Origin: Fodinibacter sp038258215
GTDB lineage: Bacteria > Actinomycetota > Actinomycetes > Actinomycetales > Dermatophilaceae
Assembly (NCBI GenBank): GCA_038258215.1
Contig: JBBSQC010000006.1
Coordinates: 62,001-126,000 of the forward strand
Length of the DNA: 64,000 nucleotides
Reading direction: 5' to 3'
In this document: positions 40,346 through 48,473 of the stretch, one piece after another
Layout: every line of letters starts with the position of its first letter
Position numbering within the stretch: the stretch's first letter is position 1
The notes under the pieces: model-generated
Told to the model about the DNA's origin: nothing
Seen by the model: the letters and a program-made list of their open reading frames with translations, nothing else
Database searches by the model: none
Made by a program: the position numbers and the translations under genes

Positions 40346-41332
40346 ATGCCTGGTCTCGTGACCGGACTGCTGGCAGGAGCGGCGGTGGTGGGGCTGACCG
40401 GTGCGGCCGCCTACCAAGCCGGAAGCACGGACACCGAAGGCGGCGCACGCTCGTCGCTGACGCTCATCGCACCGGCCTCCCCGGGTGGTGGGTGGGACAC
40501 CCTGGCCCGGACCATGCAGCAGGTCCTGCGCACCGAGGGGATCGTGGCCAGCGTGCAGGTCGTGAACATCCCCGGCGCCGGAGGCACCATCGGGCTGGCC
40601 GGCCTGGAGGATCGCGAGGGCGACGGTCAGACCCTGATGATCACCGGCCTCGTCATGGCCGGAGCCGTGGAGCTGAACGACTCCCCTGTCACCTTCGAGG
40701 ACGTGACCCCGGTGGCCAAGCTGACCCAGGACTACGAGGTCATGGTCGTGCCGAAGGACTCGGAGTACGACGACCTCGACGCGTTCGTCGCCGGGTGGAA
40801 GGCCGACCCGGGTGGGACCGCCATCGGGGGTGGCTCCCTCGGGGGCACCGACCAGCTGGTGGCCGGCCTGCTCGCCCAGTCCGTGGGCATCGCGCCCGCC
40901 GACATCAACTACATCGCCTACCCGGGTGGCGGGGAGGCGCTGGCCTCCCTGCTCGCCAACAACGTCGCCGCGGGCGTCAGCGGATACACCGAGTTCGCCG
41001 ACCAGATCGAGGCCGGGCAGCTCCGTGCGCTCGGCCTGTCCGCCGACGCCCCCATCGACGGGGTCGACATCCCCACCTTCACCGAGAGCGGGTTCGAGGG
41101 GGCCGTCCTGCCCAACTGGCGGGGCGTCGTCGCCCCCAGCGGGTTGTCCGACCTCGAGACGGAGACGATCGACGAGATCCTCGACGAGATGGTCGCCTCG
41201 CCGGCGTGGAAGGAAGCCCTGGAGCGAAACCAGTGGACCGACGCCTACCTCAAGGGCCCCGAGTTCGAGCAGTACCTCGACCAGCAGAGCGCTGACGTGA
41301 CGGATCTCCTCGTCGAGCTGGGGCTGCTGTGA
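40346..41332 (+). CDS. tctC: Tripartite tricarboxylate transporter substrate-binding protein
   Basis: A 328-residue TctC/BugT-type binding protein. The hydrophobic N-terminus (LVTGLLAGAAVVGLTGAAAY) is a signal or anchor. The mature protein shows LIAPASPGGGWDTLARTMQQ, IPGAGGTIGLAGL, GGSLGGTDQLVAGLLAQSVG and YPGGGEALASLLANNVAAGV, the ligand loops of the family. ATG 40346 follows GGAGGTGGGAG. It overlaps tctB (GTGA). It captures citrate or a related carboxylate for the TctAB membrane pair. Confidence 0.9.
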   Translation: MPGLVTGLLAGAAVVGLTGAAAYQAGSTDTEGGARSSLTLIAPASPGGGWDTLARTMQQVLRTEGIVASVQVVNIPGAGGTIGLAGLEDREGDGQTLMITGLVMAGAVELNDSPVTFEDVTPVAKLTQDYEVMVVPKDSEYDDLDAFVAGWKADPGGTAIGGGSLGGTDQLVAGLLAQSVGIAPADINYIAYPGGGEALASLLANNVAAGVSGYTEFADQIEAGQLRALGLSADAPIDGVDIPTFTESGFEGAVLPNWRGVVAPSGLSDLETETIDEILDEMVASPAWKEALERNQWTDAYLKGPEFEQYLDQQSADVTDLLVELGLL

Positions 41333-41898
41333 GCACCGACGCGAGGAGCGGGGAGCCGGCTGCGGTCGAGCACCCGTCCCGGCGAGACCGGGCGCCGGCG
41401 CTGGTGACCACCGCCATCCTCGCCGGGCTCCTGGTCTTCCTCGTCGTCGGGATCCTCACGATGGAGGTCCCGTCGGGCGCCGAGCCACCGGGTCCCAGGG
41501 TCTTCCCGATCGTCGTCGCCATCCTCACCGCCGTGCTCCTGGTGCTCCAGGCGGTCGGCCTGGCGCGCCCCCCCGCGCCCTCGATGAAGGCCGACCCCGA
41601 CGCCGCGCCGGGTGAACAGGAGGCTCGTGCGCCGGGGACCCACGACGCGGACGACGTCAACGTCCCCGGGCTGCTCGGCGCGGTCGCGACGTTCCTGGCG
41701 TTCACGCTCCTGCTGCAACCGCTGGGGTGGCTGATCGCGGCGACCCTGCTGTTCGCCGGGGTCGCCTGGTCGCTCGGGGCTCGCAAGGTCCCGACCGTGC
41801 TCGGCGCCGGACTGGCCATCGCCTCCGTCGTGCAGCTCGCGTTCGGGGGCGGGCTCGGGCTGGCCCTGCCCCCGGGGATCCTCGAAGGGGTGTTCTGA
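41329..41898 (+). CDS. tctB: Tripartite tricarboxylate transporter small membrane subunit
   Basis: A 189-residue protein with four predicted helices in two pairs (LVTTAILAGLLVFLVVGILT, FPIVVAILTAVLLVLQAVGL; later LLGAVATFLAFTLLLQPLGW) split by a hydrophilic loop of about 40 residues rich in Asp/Ala/Pro. This is the TctB layout. It overlaps tctC by four bases and ends one base before tctA. Confidence 0.88.
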   Translation: MSTDARSGEPAAVEHPSRRDRAPALVTTAILAGLLVFLVVGILTMEVPSGAEPPGPRVFPIVVAILTAVLLVLQAVGLARPPAPSMKADPDAAPGEQEARAPGTHDADDVNVPGLLGAVATFLAFTLLLQPLGWLIAATLLFAGVAWSLGARKVPTVLGAGLAIASVVQLAFGGGLGLALPPGILEGVF

Positions 41899-41899
41899 G

Positions 41900-43429
41900 A
41901 TGGACTCGCTGAACCTGCTGCTCGACGGCCTCGTCTCGGCCCTCACGCCGATGAACCTGCTCTGGGTGGTGGTCGGAGCGATCCTCGGCACGGCCGTCGG
42001 GGTGCTTCCGGGCCTGGGGTCCGCGATGGCGGTGGCCCTGCTGCTCCCGATCACCTTCGCGCTGGACCCGACCTCGGCGCTGATCATGTTCGCCGGGGTC
42101 TACTTCGGGGGCATGTTCGGCGACGCCACGTCGGCCATCCTGCTGAACACCCCCGGCACCTCCGCGGCCATCGCGACGACGTTCGAGGGGCACAAGATGG
42201 CCCTGGCCGGGCGGGCGCCGCAGGCGTTGGCCGCCGCCGCCATCGGTGCCTTCATCGGCGGAGTGCTCGCTGTCATGATCGTCGTCTTCTCGGCCCAACA
42301 GATGGTCAGGCTGGCCCTGCTCCTGGGCCCGGAGGACTACTTCGCCATCGCCGTCTTCGCCTTCGTCGCCACCTCCGCGATCGTGGCCGAGTCGGTGATT
42401 CGCGGGTTGACCGCCATCGCCATCGGCCTGACCCTCGCCATGGTCGGTGTCGAGTCGATCTCGGGCGCGACGCGGCTCACCGGCGGGGTCCCGGAGTTCT
42501 TCGACGGCATCAGCATCGTCGTCATCACGGTCGGGCTGCTGGCCCTCGGTGAGGTCTTCAACATCGCGGCGTCCTCCGGGAAGGGCCGCAAGGAGAAGCT
42601 CATCCCCGCCGGCCGGCCGTGGCTGGCACGCCACGAGTGGCGGCAGGCGGCCCCCGCGTGGCTGCGCGGCACGGCATTCGGCCTGCCGTTCGGTGTCATC
42701 CCGGCGGGTGGGGCCGAGATCCCGACGTTCCTCGCCTACGGCACCGAGCGGGCCCTGGACAAGCGCCGCAAGCCGCGCACGTTCGGCACCGGTGCGATCC
42801 AGGGGGTGGCGGCACCGGAGGCCGCCGGCAACGCCACCGCGGGCACGGCGATGGGGGCGCTGCTGGCCCTCGGCCTGCCGACGTCCGCCACGGCCGCCGT
42901 CCTCATCGGGGCCTTCCAGCAGTACGGCCTGCAGCCCGGGCCGCTGCTGTTCACCGGCGAGGTCGAGCTGGTCTGGACGCTGCTGGCCAGCCTCCTCGTG
43001 GGCTCGGTGGTGCTGCTCGTCCTCAACCTCGGGTTCGCGCCGCTGTGGGCCAAGCTGCTCACGATCCCCAAGGCCTACCTCTACGCCGGCATCAGCGTGT
43101 TCTGCGCGCTGGGGGTCTGGTCCACCAGTGCCACCCGGGTCGACCTGTGGCTGGTGCTCGGGATCGGGGTGCTGGGCTGGGTCATGCGGCGCTACGACAT
43201 CCCGCTGGCTCCGGTGCTGATCGCCGTGGTGTTGGGGCCGCTCGCCGAGGACAAGTTCCGCGAGGCACTGGCCATCAACGAGGGAGACGCCTCGGTGCTC
43301 ATCACCAGCCCGTTCTCGGTGGTGCTCTACACGATCCTGATGGTCGGGGTCATCGCTGCGGTCGCCATCCGGGCCCGGAGTCGCAAGCGCGCGCCGGCAG
43401 AGCCGGCCGATCGCGTGGAGGTCGACTGA
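41900..43429 (+). CDS. tctA: Tripartite tricarboxylate transporter large permease
   Basis: A 509-residue transporter with about 11 helices. Family signatures are TAVGVLPGLGSAMAVALLLP (about residues 31-50), GVYFGGMFGDATSAILLNTP and the mirrored IPAGGAEIPTFLAYGTER with AAPEAAGNATAGTAMGALLALGLPTSATAA. The two related motifs reflect the internal duplication. With TctB and TctC it forms a cation-coupled, binding-protein-dependent carboxylate importer. I see no TctDE two-component system nearby. Confidence 0.92.
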   Translation: MDSLNLLLDGLVSALTPMNLLWVVVGAILGTAVGVLPGLGSAMAVALLLPITFALDPTSALIMFAGVYFGGMFGDATSAILLNTPGTSAAIATTFEGHKMALAGRAPQALAAAAIGAFIGGVLAVMIVVFSAQQMVRLALLLGPEDYFAIAVFAFVATSAIVAESVIRGLTAIAIGLTLAMVGVESISGATRLTGGVPEFFDGISIVVITVGLLALGEVFNIAASSGKGRKEKLIPAGRPWLARHEWRQAAPAWLRGTAFGLPFGVIPAGGAEIPTFLAYGTERALDKRRKPRTFGTGAIQGVAAPEAAGNATAGTAMGALLALGLPTSATAAVLIGAFQQYGLQPGPLLFTGEVELVWTLLASLLVGSVVLLVLNLGFAPLWAKLLTIPKAYLYAGISVFCALGVWSTSATRVDLWLVLGIGVLGWVMRRYDIPLAPVLIAVVLGPLAEDKFREALAINEGDASVLITSPFSVVLYTILMVGVIAAVAIRARSRKRAPAEPADRVEVD

Positions 43430-43574
43430 CACCCACCCGCCAGGTGAGGCGTCGACATTGCTCGTTGATGTCGAGCGCCGAGGCTCCGCCGAGCGGTTCG
43501 TCGCACGTCTCACCGCCCTGTTCTCCGCCCTCGCTCGGCAGGGCATCGAGCACGACGTGGGGCAGGATGCAGCC

Positions 43575-44195
43575 ATGGCAGGCTCCGCGTGGCCACCCGG
43601 CTTCTTCGGCCGGCAGGACGGCGGCGACGACTCCGACTTCTACGCACCACCGCGGCTCGTCACCCACATCGACGACGGCGCGATCGCGGCCGTGGGTCGG
43701 CTGTACGACGAGCTGGACGTGCCCGACGGCAAGGTCCTGGATCTCATGTCGTCCTGGGTGTCCCACCTCTCCCGGAAGCCGACAGGTGGGCTGGTCGCGC
43801 TGGGCATGAACGCCGCCGAGCTGCAGGCAAACCCCATGGCCGACCAGGTGCTCGTCCAGGATCTCAACGCCGATCCACGGTTGCCGTTCGACGACGGGTC
43901 GTTCGATGCGGTGGTCTGTTGCGTGTCGATCGACTACCTCATCCATCCGGTCGAGGTGCTGCGCGAGGCGGAGCGGGTGCTGTGCCCCGGTGGGGTCGTG
44001 GTCCTCACCTTCAGCAACCGGTGCTTCCCGACCAAGGCGGTCCGCGGGTGGCTGGCCACCGACGAGGGCGGGCGGGTTTCTATCGTCCGGGCCTACCTGG
44101 AGCACGCCGGCTTCGAGGGCGTCACGACCGCGTTGCGCACCGAGCGGCGACCGGGCCGTGACCCGTTGTACGGCGCCTGGGCCCGATCGGTCTGA
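43575..44195 (+). CDS. Class I SAM-dependent methyltransferase
   Basis: A methyltransferase of about 206 residues. Motif I is KVLDLMSSWVSHLS (degenerate, lacking the GxGxG), the motif IV region is LPFDDGSFDAVVCCVSIDYL, and LREAERVLCPGGVVVLTFSN covers motifs V-VI. The conserved start region DFYAPPRLVTHIDDGAI suits ATG 43575; the frame stays open to TTG 43458, so an extension of 39 residues cannot be excluded. The substrate is unknown. It stands alone between the tct operon and an ABC pair. Confidence 0.8.
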   Translation: MAGSAWPPGFFGRQDGGDDSDFYAPPRLVTHIDDGAIAAVGRLYDELDVPDGKVLDLMSSWVSHLSRKPTGGLVALGMNAAELQANPMADQVLVQDLNADPRLPFDDGSFDAVVCCVSIDYLIHPVEVLREAERVLCPGGVVVLTFSNRCFPTKAVRGWLATDEGGRVSIVRAYLEHAGFEGVTTALRTERRPGRDPLYGAWARSV

Positions 44196-44531
44196 CCCGG
44201 CGGTCATCGACGGGCGCGGACCGACGGTTCTTGCCTGCCGCCCGACCGCGGTGGTTTCTCGGGTGACCCGATAAACCCCGGCCCTGCGGGACAACCCTTC
44301 TCGTGCACACCCGGGGTTTCTCGGGGTATGCCGGCGTGACGCGTGAGTCACGAGCCGAGTGACCAAGACGAGCCCGGCGGGCGCCTGGGTCGCGCCGAGG
44401 ACGCCGACTGCCCTGGCCGCACAGTGCCGTGCCGCCCGTGGCGGGTGTCGCCCGGCCCCGCCGTCCCTCGGCTCGTCGGCACGCTGGATAATCTCGACCA
44501 GAGCATGCGCAACCGCCGTCGAAGGGACGAG
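44196..44531. other. 336-bp gap with palindrome and promoter
   Basis: No gene is supported. It holds the palindrome at 44253-44277, a half copy of it (GGGTTTCTCGGGG, about 44317-44329), and the -10-like GATAAT at 44487-44492 before the ABC gene. Confidence 0.5.
44253..44277. repeat. Palindrome related to the one at 24512
   Basis: GGTTTCTCGGGT pairs with ACCCGATAAACC around one G, with one mismatch. The core TCGGGTSACCCGATAAA is shared with 24512-24530. It lies 57 bases after the methyltransferase stop and may terminate it. Confidence 0.65.
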
Positions 44532-45209
44532 ATGAAGACCACCCCGACCACCGGATGCCGGGTCGTGGCCACCGACCTCACCAAGTCCATCGAGCCGGTG
44601 GTGCTGCTCGAACCCACGAGCATGATGGCCGAGCCCGGAACCTGTGTCGTCGTGCGGGGCCCGAACGGCGCCGGGAAGACGACGTTCCTGCGGCTCGTGG
44701 CGGGCCTGCTCGAGCCAACAGCTGGAACCGTGACCATCGATGACGTGCCCGTCGACGAGCGTGACCCGGCGACGCGCGAGTCGGTGGCCGCCCTGATCGG
44801 TGCCCCCGCGACCTACCGCGACCTCACCCTCGCCGACCACCTCACCCTCATCGACGCCACCTGGGGCCGCGACCCCGCATCCTGCGAGGCGCGCGTCGTC
44901 CAGACCCTGACCGAGTTCGCGATCGACCACCTCGACGAGCGATACCCGCACGAGCTGTCCTCCGGACAGGGGCAGCTGTTCCGGCTGGCCCTCACGTGGT
45001 TCCGGCCCGCGCGGCTGCTCGTGCTCGACGAGCCGGAGCAACGGCTCGACACCGAGCGCCGGGCTCTCGTCGGCCGCCTCGTCCGGGAGCGCACGGCGAC
45101 CGGCACGACCGTGGTCATGGCCTGCCACGACCCTGCCCTCACCGCGCACGTCGCCGACCAGGTGCTCGACATCGACGGCGACGAGCTCGACGGCGAGGAC
45201 GACGCGTGA
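44532..45209 (+). CDS. ABC transporter ATP-binding protein
   Basis: A 225-residue ATPase: Walker A RGPNGAGKTTFLRL (about residues 43-56), signature ELSSGQGQLFRLAL in place of LSGGQ, Walker B LLVLDEPEQRLD, switch His MACHDPAL. The length and the adjacent membrane protein suggest a CcmA-like or bacteriocin-type exporter ATPase. ATG 44532 follows GGGACGAG. It overlaps the membrane gene by four bases (GTGA). Confidence 0.88.
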   Translation: MKTTPTTGCRVVATDLTKSIEPVVLLEPTSMMAEPGTCVVVRGPNGAGKTTFLRLVAGLLEPTAGTVTIDDVPVDERDPATRESVAALIGAPATYRDLTLADHLTLIDATWGRDPASCEARVVQTLTEFAIDHLDERYPHELSSGQGQLFRLALTWFRPARLLVLDEPEQRLDTERRALVGRLVRERTATGTTVVMACHDPALTAHVADQVLDIDGDELDGEDDA

Positions 45210-46597
45210 CCGAGGACGACCGCGAGCGCCTCACCGACACCGAGCACGTCCTGCACGGCCCGGACGGCTCCGGAGCGGTGCGCAACGTGCTCTACGTCGT
45301 CTACGTCGTGGCCCTGCTGACCCTCTCCTACGGCTTCACCGTGGCCCGCGCCCTCGTCGTCACGAGCGACCCGGTGTGGGTGCAGGACTCCCTGCTCAGT
45401 GTCCCCGCGGCTGGTGTGGCCATCCTCATCGCAGCCGCGCTCGCCGTGCTCGTCCACGCTGCCGGATCCCGTCGCGGGCCCGTCGTGCCCCCGCTGCCGT
45501 GGGTCGACCACGTCGTCGCATCCTCGATCGACCGGGCGGCGGTGCTGCGCGAGTGGTGGGTCGTGTCCGCCACCCTGCTCCTGTCCTCGGGGGCGGTGGG
45601 CGGGGGCGTGATCGGCGGAAGCCTGTGGGCGGCGGATGCCACCGGGCCGGTCTCCCTTTTCGTCGGCACCCTCGTCGGGCCGGCCTTCGGAGCGCTCATC
45701 GCGCTCACCTGGCTCGCGGGGCAGGTCGGCGGTGGTCGGAGCCGGGGGACCCGACGCCGGTGGACACGGCCGTCCGACGGCCTGCGCCTGCTGACCCTCG
45801 AGGGCCTGCGCGGCCAGAGCACCAGGTCCACCCACCTGGGCGGAGCGGTGCTCGCCGGTGACCTGCGCACGGCGCGACTCGAGGTCGCCAGCCCGATCCG
45901 GCGCGGCAGGCACATCCACCTGCGGTCGCGCGGGCCTGTGCCGACCGTCGTCTCCCGTGACCTCCTCGGCCTGCGGCGCCAACCCGGACAGCTGCTCACC
46001 GGCGCCCTGCTGGTCCTGCCGGGCGCGGCCGGAACCGCGTGGGCCCTGAGCTCGACCCAGGTCCCCGTGGTGCTGGCCATGGCCTCCGTCGCCGCCTGCT
46101 ACCTCGGCGCCGGGGCCTGGGCCGAGGGGCTGCGCCTGCTCGGTGACACCATCGGCACGCCCCGCCTGAGCGGCCTGGGGATCCGTGTCGAGGCACTCGC
46201 CCACACCGTCGCGCCCGTGCTGCTCTTCCTCGTGCTCGCCCTGCCCGTCGGTCTCTCGGTGCGGGCCCGGGTCGACGCCCCGACCGCCCCGCCCGCGGAC
46301 CTGGCGCTCTGGTTCCTCCTCGTCGCGGGTCTGGTCTCGGCCGCCCTGTGGCTCGCGGCGTTCCGCGGGCAGCCGCCGGCCGCGATGTTCTCCCCCCAGG
46401 GCGGCCCGATCTCGGGGTTGATCTGGCACTCCCGGCCGCTGCTCCTCACGAGCGTCATCGGCGGCCTGCTCACCCGGGTCGCGGCCGACGGCGGGGTGCT
46501 CGGCGCGGCAGGGATCTGGCTTGCGGTGGTTGCCGCCCTGGGCTGGCTCTGGGCGAGGCGGCGCCTGCGCGTGGCGGCCGACGCACACCGGGTCTGA
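45206..46597 (+). CDS. Polytopic membrane protein, partner of the ABC ATPase
   Basis: A 463-residue protein with about ten hydrophobic segments (for example VLYVVYVVALLTLSYGFTVA, AAGVAILIAAALAVLVHAAG, APVLLFLVLALPVGLSV). A cytosolic stretch in the middle (TRRRWTRPSDGLRLLTLEGL to RDLLGLRRQPGQLLT) is basic. I do not recognise a named family. Co-translation with the ATPase identifies it as the likely permease of an export system; cargo unknown. Confidence 0.75.
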   Translation: MTEDDRERLTDTEHVLHGPDGSGAVRNVLYVVYVVALLTLSYGFTVARALVVTSDPVWVQDSLLSVPAAGVAILIAAALAVLVHAAGSRRGPVVPPLPWVDHVVASSIDRAAVLREWWVVSATLLLSSGAVGGGVIGGSLWAADATGPVSLFVGTLVGPAFGALIALTWLAGQVGGGRSRGTRRRWTRPSDGLRLLTLEGLRGQSTRSTHLGGAVLAGDLRTARLEVASPIRRGRHIHLRSRGPVPTVVSRDLLGLRRQPGQLLTGALLVLPGAAGTAWALSSTQVPVVLAMASVAACYLGAGAWAEGLRLLGDTIGTPRLSGLGIRVEALAHTVAPVLLFLVLALPVGLSVRARVDAPTAPPADLALWFLLVAGLVSAALWLAAFRGQPPAAMFSPQGGPISGLIWHSRPLLLTSVIGGLLTRVAADGGVLGAAGIWLAVVAALGWLWARRRLRVAADAHRV

Positions 46598-46653
46598 GCG
46601 CCGCCGACCCCGGAGGTGTCGTAGGAGGTTTCGCCGGGAGGCGACCCCCGGCA

Positions 46654-46659
46654 TACCCT
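46654..46659 (+). promoter_or_regulatory. Candidate -10 box, leaderless start of dsbA-like gene
   Basis: TACCCT ends six bases before ATG 46666, identical in sequence and spacing to the box before ponA2. Confidence 0.5.
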
Positions 46660-46665
46660 CGTCGT

Positions 46666-47508
46666 ATGCGTATCGACGTCTGGTCCGACATCCTGTGCCC
46701 GTTCTGCCACGTGGGGCGGCGCCACCTCGAGCTCGCCCTAAAGCAGTTCGAGCATGCCGACGAGATCGGTGTCGTCTGGCACAGCTTCATGCTCGACGCC
46801 AACGCTCCCACCGAGGACCCCCGCCCGATGCCGCAGCTCATCTCGGAGAAGTACGGCACGTCCGTGCAGGATGCCGCCGCGCAGCACGAGCGGATGGCCA
46901 CCGACGCCGCCGCGGTAGGCCTCGACTTCCAGTGGGAGAAGGTCGTCGCCGGCAACTCGTTCGACGCGCACCGGCTGATCCACTTCGCCCGGGCGCAGGG
47001 CCGCGAGGCCGAGGTCACCGAGCGCGTCATGCGCGCCTGGTACACCGAGGGCGCCTCGATCGGCGACCACGAGACGCTGGTGGCTCTGGCGGTGGAGGCC
47101 GGCCTGGCGGAGGCAGCGGTGCGGAGCCTGCTCTCGGGTGACGACCACGGCATCGACGTGCGCACCGACGTCGCCCTCGCGACGCAGATCGGGATCACGG
47201 CGGTTCCGACCTTCGTCCTCGACCAGAAGTACTCCGTGAGCGGCGCGCAGCCGGTCGAGGTCATGCTCGACGCGCTGCGCCAGGTCTGGGACCTCCAGGG
47301 CACCGAGCCCGAGGCGCAGCAGGGCGGCGGGTGCGGAGGTGGCTGCTGTGGTGGCGCCTGCGGGTCCGGGGCCGACGACGCGGACGCCGTCACCGATGAG
47401 GCGGCGTGCGGATGCGGCGACGGCGGCTGTGGCGACGGGATCTGCGGCACGAGCCGGGCCGACGATGCCGACCGGGCCCGGGACGACGTGGTCACCGCCT
47501 CGCGGTGA
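46666..47508 (+). CDS. DsbA-family (FrnE-like) oxidoreductase with Cys/Gly-rich tail
   Basis: A 280-residue cytosolic thioredoxin-fold protein. The redox motif CPFC is in WSDILCPFCHVGRRHLE (about residues 7-23), and the cis-Pro loop is GITAVPTFVLDQKYSVSGAQ. The fold ends at about residue 213. The remainder is an extra tail with clusters such as GGGCGGGCCGGACGSG and CGCGDGGCGDGICG, about ten cysteines in 60 residues, interspersed with acidic residues. The tail is not part of the FrnE fold and looks like a metal-binding or thiol-buffer appendix. No signal peptide is present. Confidence 0.88.
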   Translation: MRIDVWSDILCPFCHVGRRHLELALKQFEHADEIGVVWHSFMLDANAPTEDPRPMPQLISEKYGTSVQDAAAQHERMATDAAAVGLDFQWEKVVAGNSFDAHRLIHFARAQGREAEVTERVMRAWYTEGASIGDHETLVALAVEAGLAEAAVRSLLSGDDHGIDVRTDVALATQIGITAVPTFVLDQKYSVSGAQPVEVMLDALRQVWDLQGTEPEAQQGGGCGGGCCGGACGSGADDADAVTDEAACGCGDGGCGDGICGTSRADDADRARDDVVTASR

Positions 47509-47526
47509 ACGACGCCCGGACACGAG

Positions 47527-47614
47527 GACACCCCGCGTACCTGGAAGAGCCCACCTGCCCTTGCTGCATTCCTGCCCTGGGGGAGTTCAGCGGGGTACCA
47601 CCACGCGGGGTGCC
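47527..47614 (-). ncRNA. ffs: Signal recognition particle RNA (4.5S type)
   Basis: Read on the minus strand, CACCCCGCGT (47612-47603) pairs with ACGCGGGGTG (47538-47529) to close the molecule. The apex is CAGGGCAGGAATGCAGCAAG: stem GCA/TGC with the GGAA tetraloop and the AGCA side of the Ffh-binding internal loop, i.e. SRP domain IV. The usual C-G closing pair (GCCGGAAGGC) is replaced by an A-U pair. It binds Ffh for co-translational targeting. An SRP RNA near dnaX and a tRNA-Ser is common in actinobacteria. Ends are approximate. Confidence 0.85.
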
Positions 47615-47689
47615 GACACCGATCGTAGGATGCCGGACGCCCATCACGGAAATCGGCGGCCGGGCCTCACCCACCGACCCAAGGACCTC

Positions 47690-48160
47690 ATGACCGCCCC
47701 CCGCATGCTCTTCAGCTGGCTCGCCCGCGCCGAGGTCGTGACGTGGTCGCTCCTGCTCATCGGGATGTTCCTCAAGTACGTCACGCAGACCACCGACGTC
47801 GCCGTGAGCGTCTTCGGCCTGGCGCACGGGGTGGTGTTCCTGTCCTATCTCGGGATCACCCTGGCGATCTGGGTCGACCAGAGGTGGCGGTTGCGCGATG
47901 CCGCGCTGGCGCTGCTCGCCGGCATCCCGCCCTTCGCGACGCTCTGGGTCGAGCGCCGGGTGGAGCGGCACTCCCTCATCTCCGACCGCTGGCGCCTCCG
48001 TCCGCACGGCGAGGCCCCTCGCACCCCCCTGGAACGCCTGCTGGCCGTTGCCCTGGTGCGCCCGGTGATGGCGGTGGCCCTCGCGGCCGCGGCCGTCGTC
48101 GTGGTGACCGCGGTCCTGCTGGCCATCGGACCACCCGCCGGCCCGACCTCCTCCTCCTGA
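47690..48160 (+). CDS. DUF3817 membrane protein
   Basis: A 156-residue membrane protein with three helices in the DUF3817 core (RAEVVTWSLLLIGMFLKYV, FGLAHGVVFLSYLGITLAI, ALALLAGIPPFATLWVE) and a fourth at the C-terminus (VMAVALAAAAVVVVTAVLLA). The motif KYVTQT...HGVVF and the FATLWVERRV end identify the family. ATG 47690 is used. Function unknown; it often lies near other small conserved genes in actinobacteria. Confidence 0.85.
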   Translation: MTAPRMLFSWLARAEVVTWSLLLIGMFLKYVTQTTDVAVSVFGLAHGVVFLSYLGITLAIWVDQRWRLRDAALALLAGIPPFATLWVERRVERHSLISDRWRLRPHGEAPRTPLERLLAVALVRPVMAVALAAAAVVVVTAVLLAIGPPAGPTSSS

Positions 48161-48215
48161 GCACGCTGGTCATCCGCCTCCCGGATCGGATTTCAGTGCG
48201 GCCTCCTCCCTCCGG

Positions 48216-48221
48216 TACCGT
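48216..48221 (+). promoter_or_regulatory. -10 box of tRNA-Ser
   Basis: TACCGT ends seven bases before the mature 5' end of the tRNA, which would give almost no leader. Confidence 0.4.
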
Positions 48222-48228
48222 CGCTCGC

Positions 48229-48316
48229 GGAGGATTCGCATAGTGGCCTAGTGCGCACGCTTGGAAAGCGTGTTGAGTGAAAGCTCTCAGGGGTTCGAAT
48301 CCCCTATCCTCCGCCA
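48229..48316 (+). tRNA. tRNA-Ser (anticodon GGA)
   Basis: An 88-base class II tRNA with encoded CCA. The acceptor GGAGGAT pairs with ATCCTCC, the anticodon stem CACGC/GCGTG holds loop TTGGAAA (anticodon GGA), a long variable arm follows (TTGAGTGAAAGCTCTCA region), and the T loop is GGTTCGAATCC. The GGGGGTTTTCC after the gene is the end of a CCCCCGG...CCGGGGG hairpin (48322-48350), a likely terminator. Confidence 0.96.
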
Positions 48317-48473
48317 GCTGGACACCCCCGGAGCTCCCAACCGGGGGTTTTCCTGTTCCGGTGGGGAGGATCCCGGGATCGGCGGCGTCCGCTGGGCGCG
48401 GCATCCGTGCGCTCGGGGTGGAGTTCCTCACCAACGGGTGGCGTGCGCCCCTCGGGGTGGCCACGATGGGGTC

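Noticed and set aside
44343..44531. N-terminal extension of the ABC ATPase from GTG 44343
   Set aside because: The extension is low-complexity, crosses a -10-like GATAAT, and the ATPase fold begins right after ATG 44532 with a suitable ribosome-binding site.
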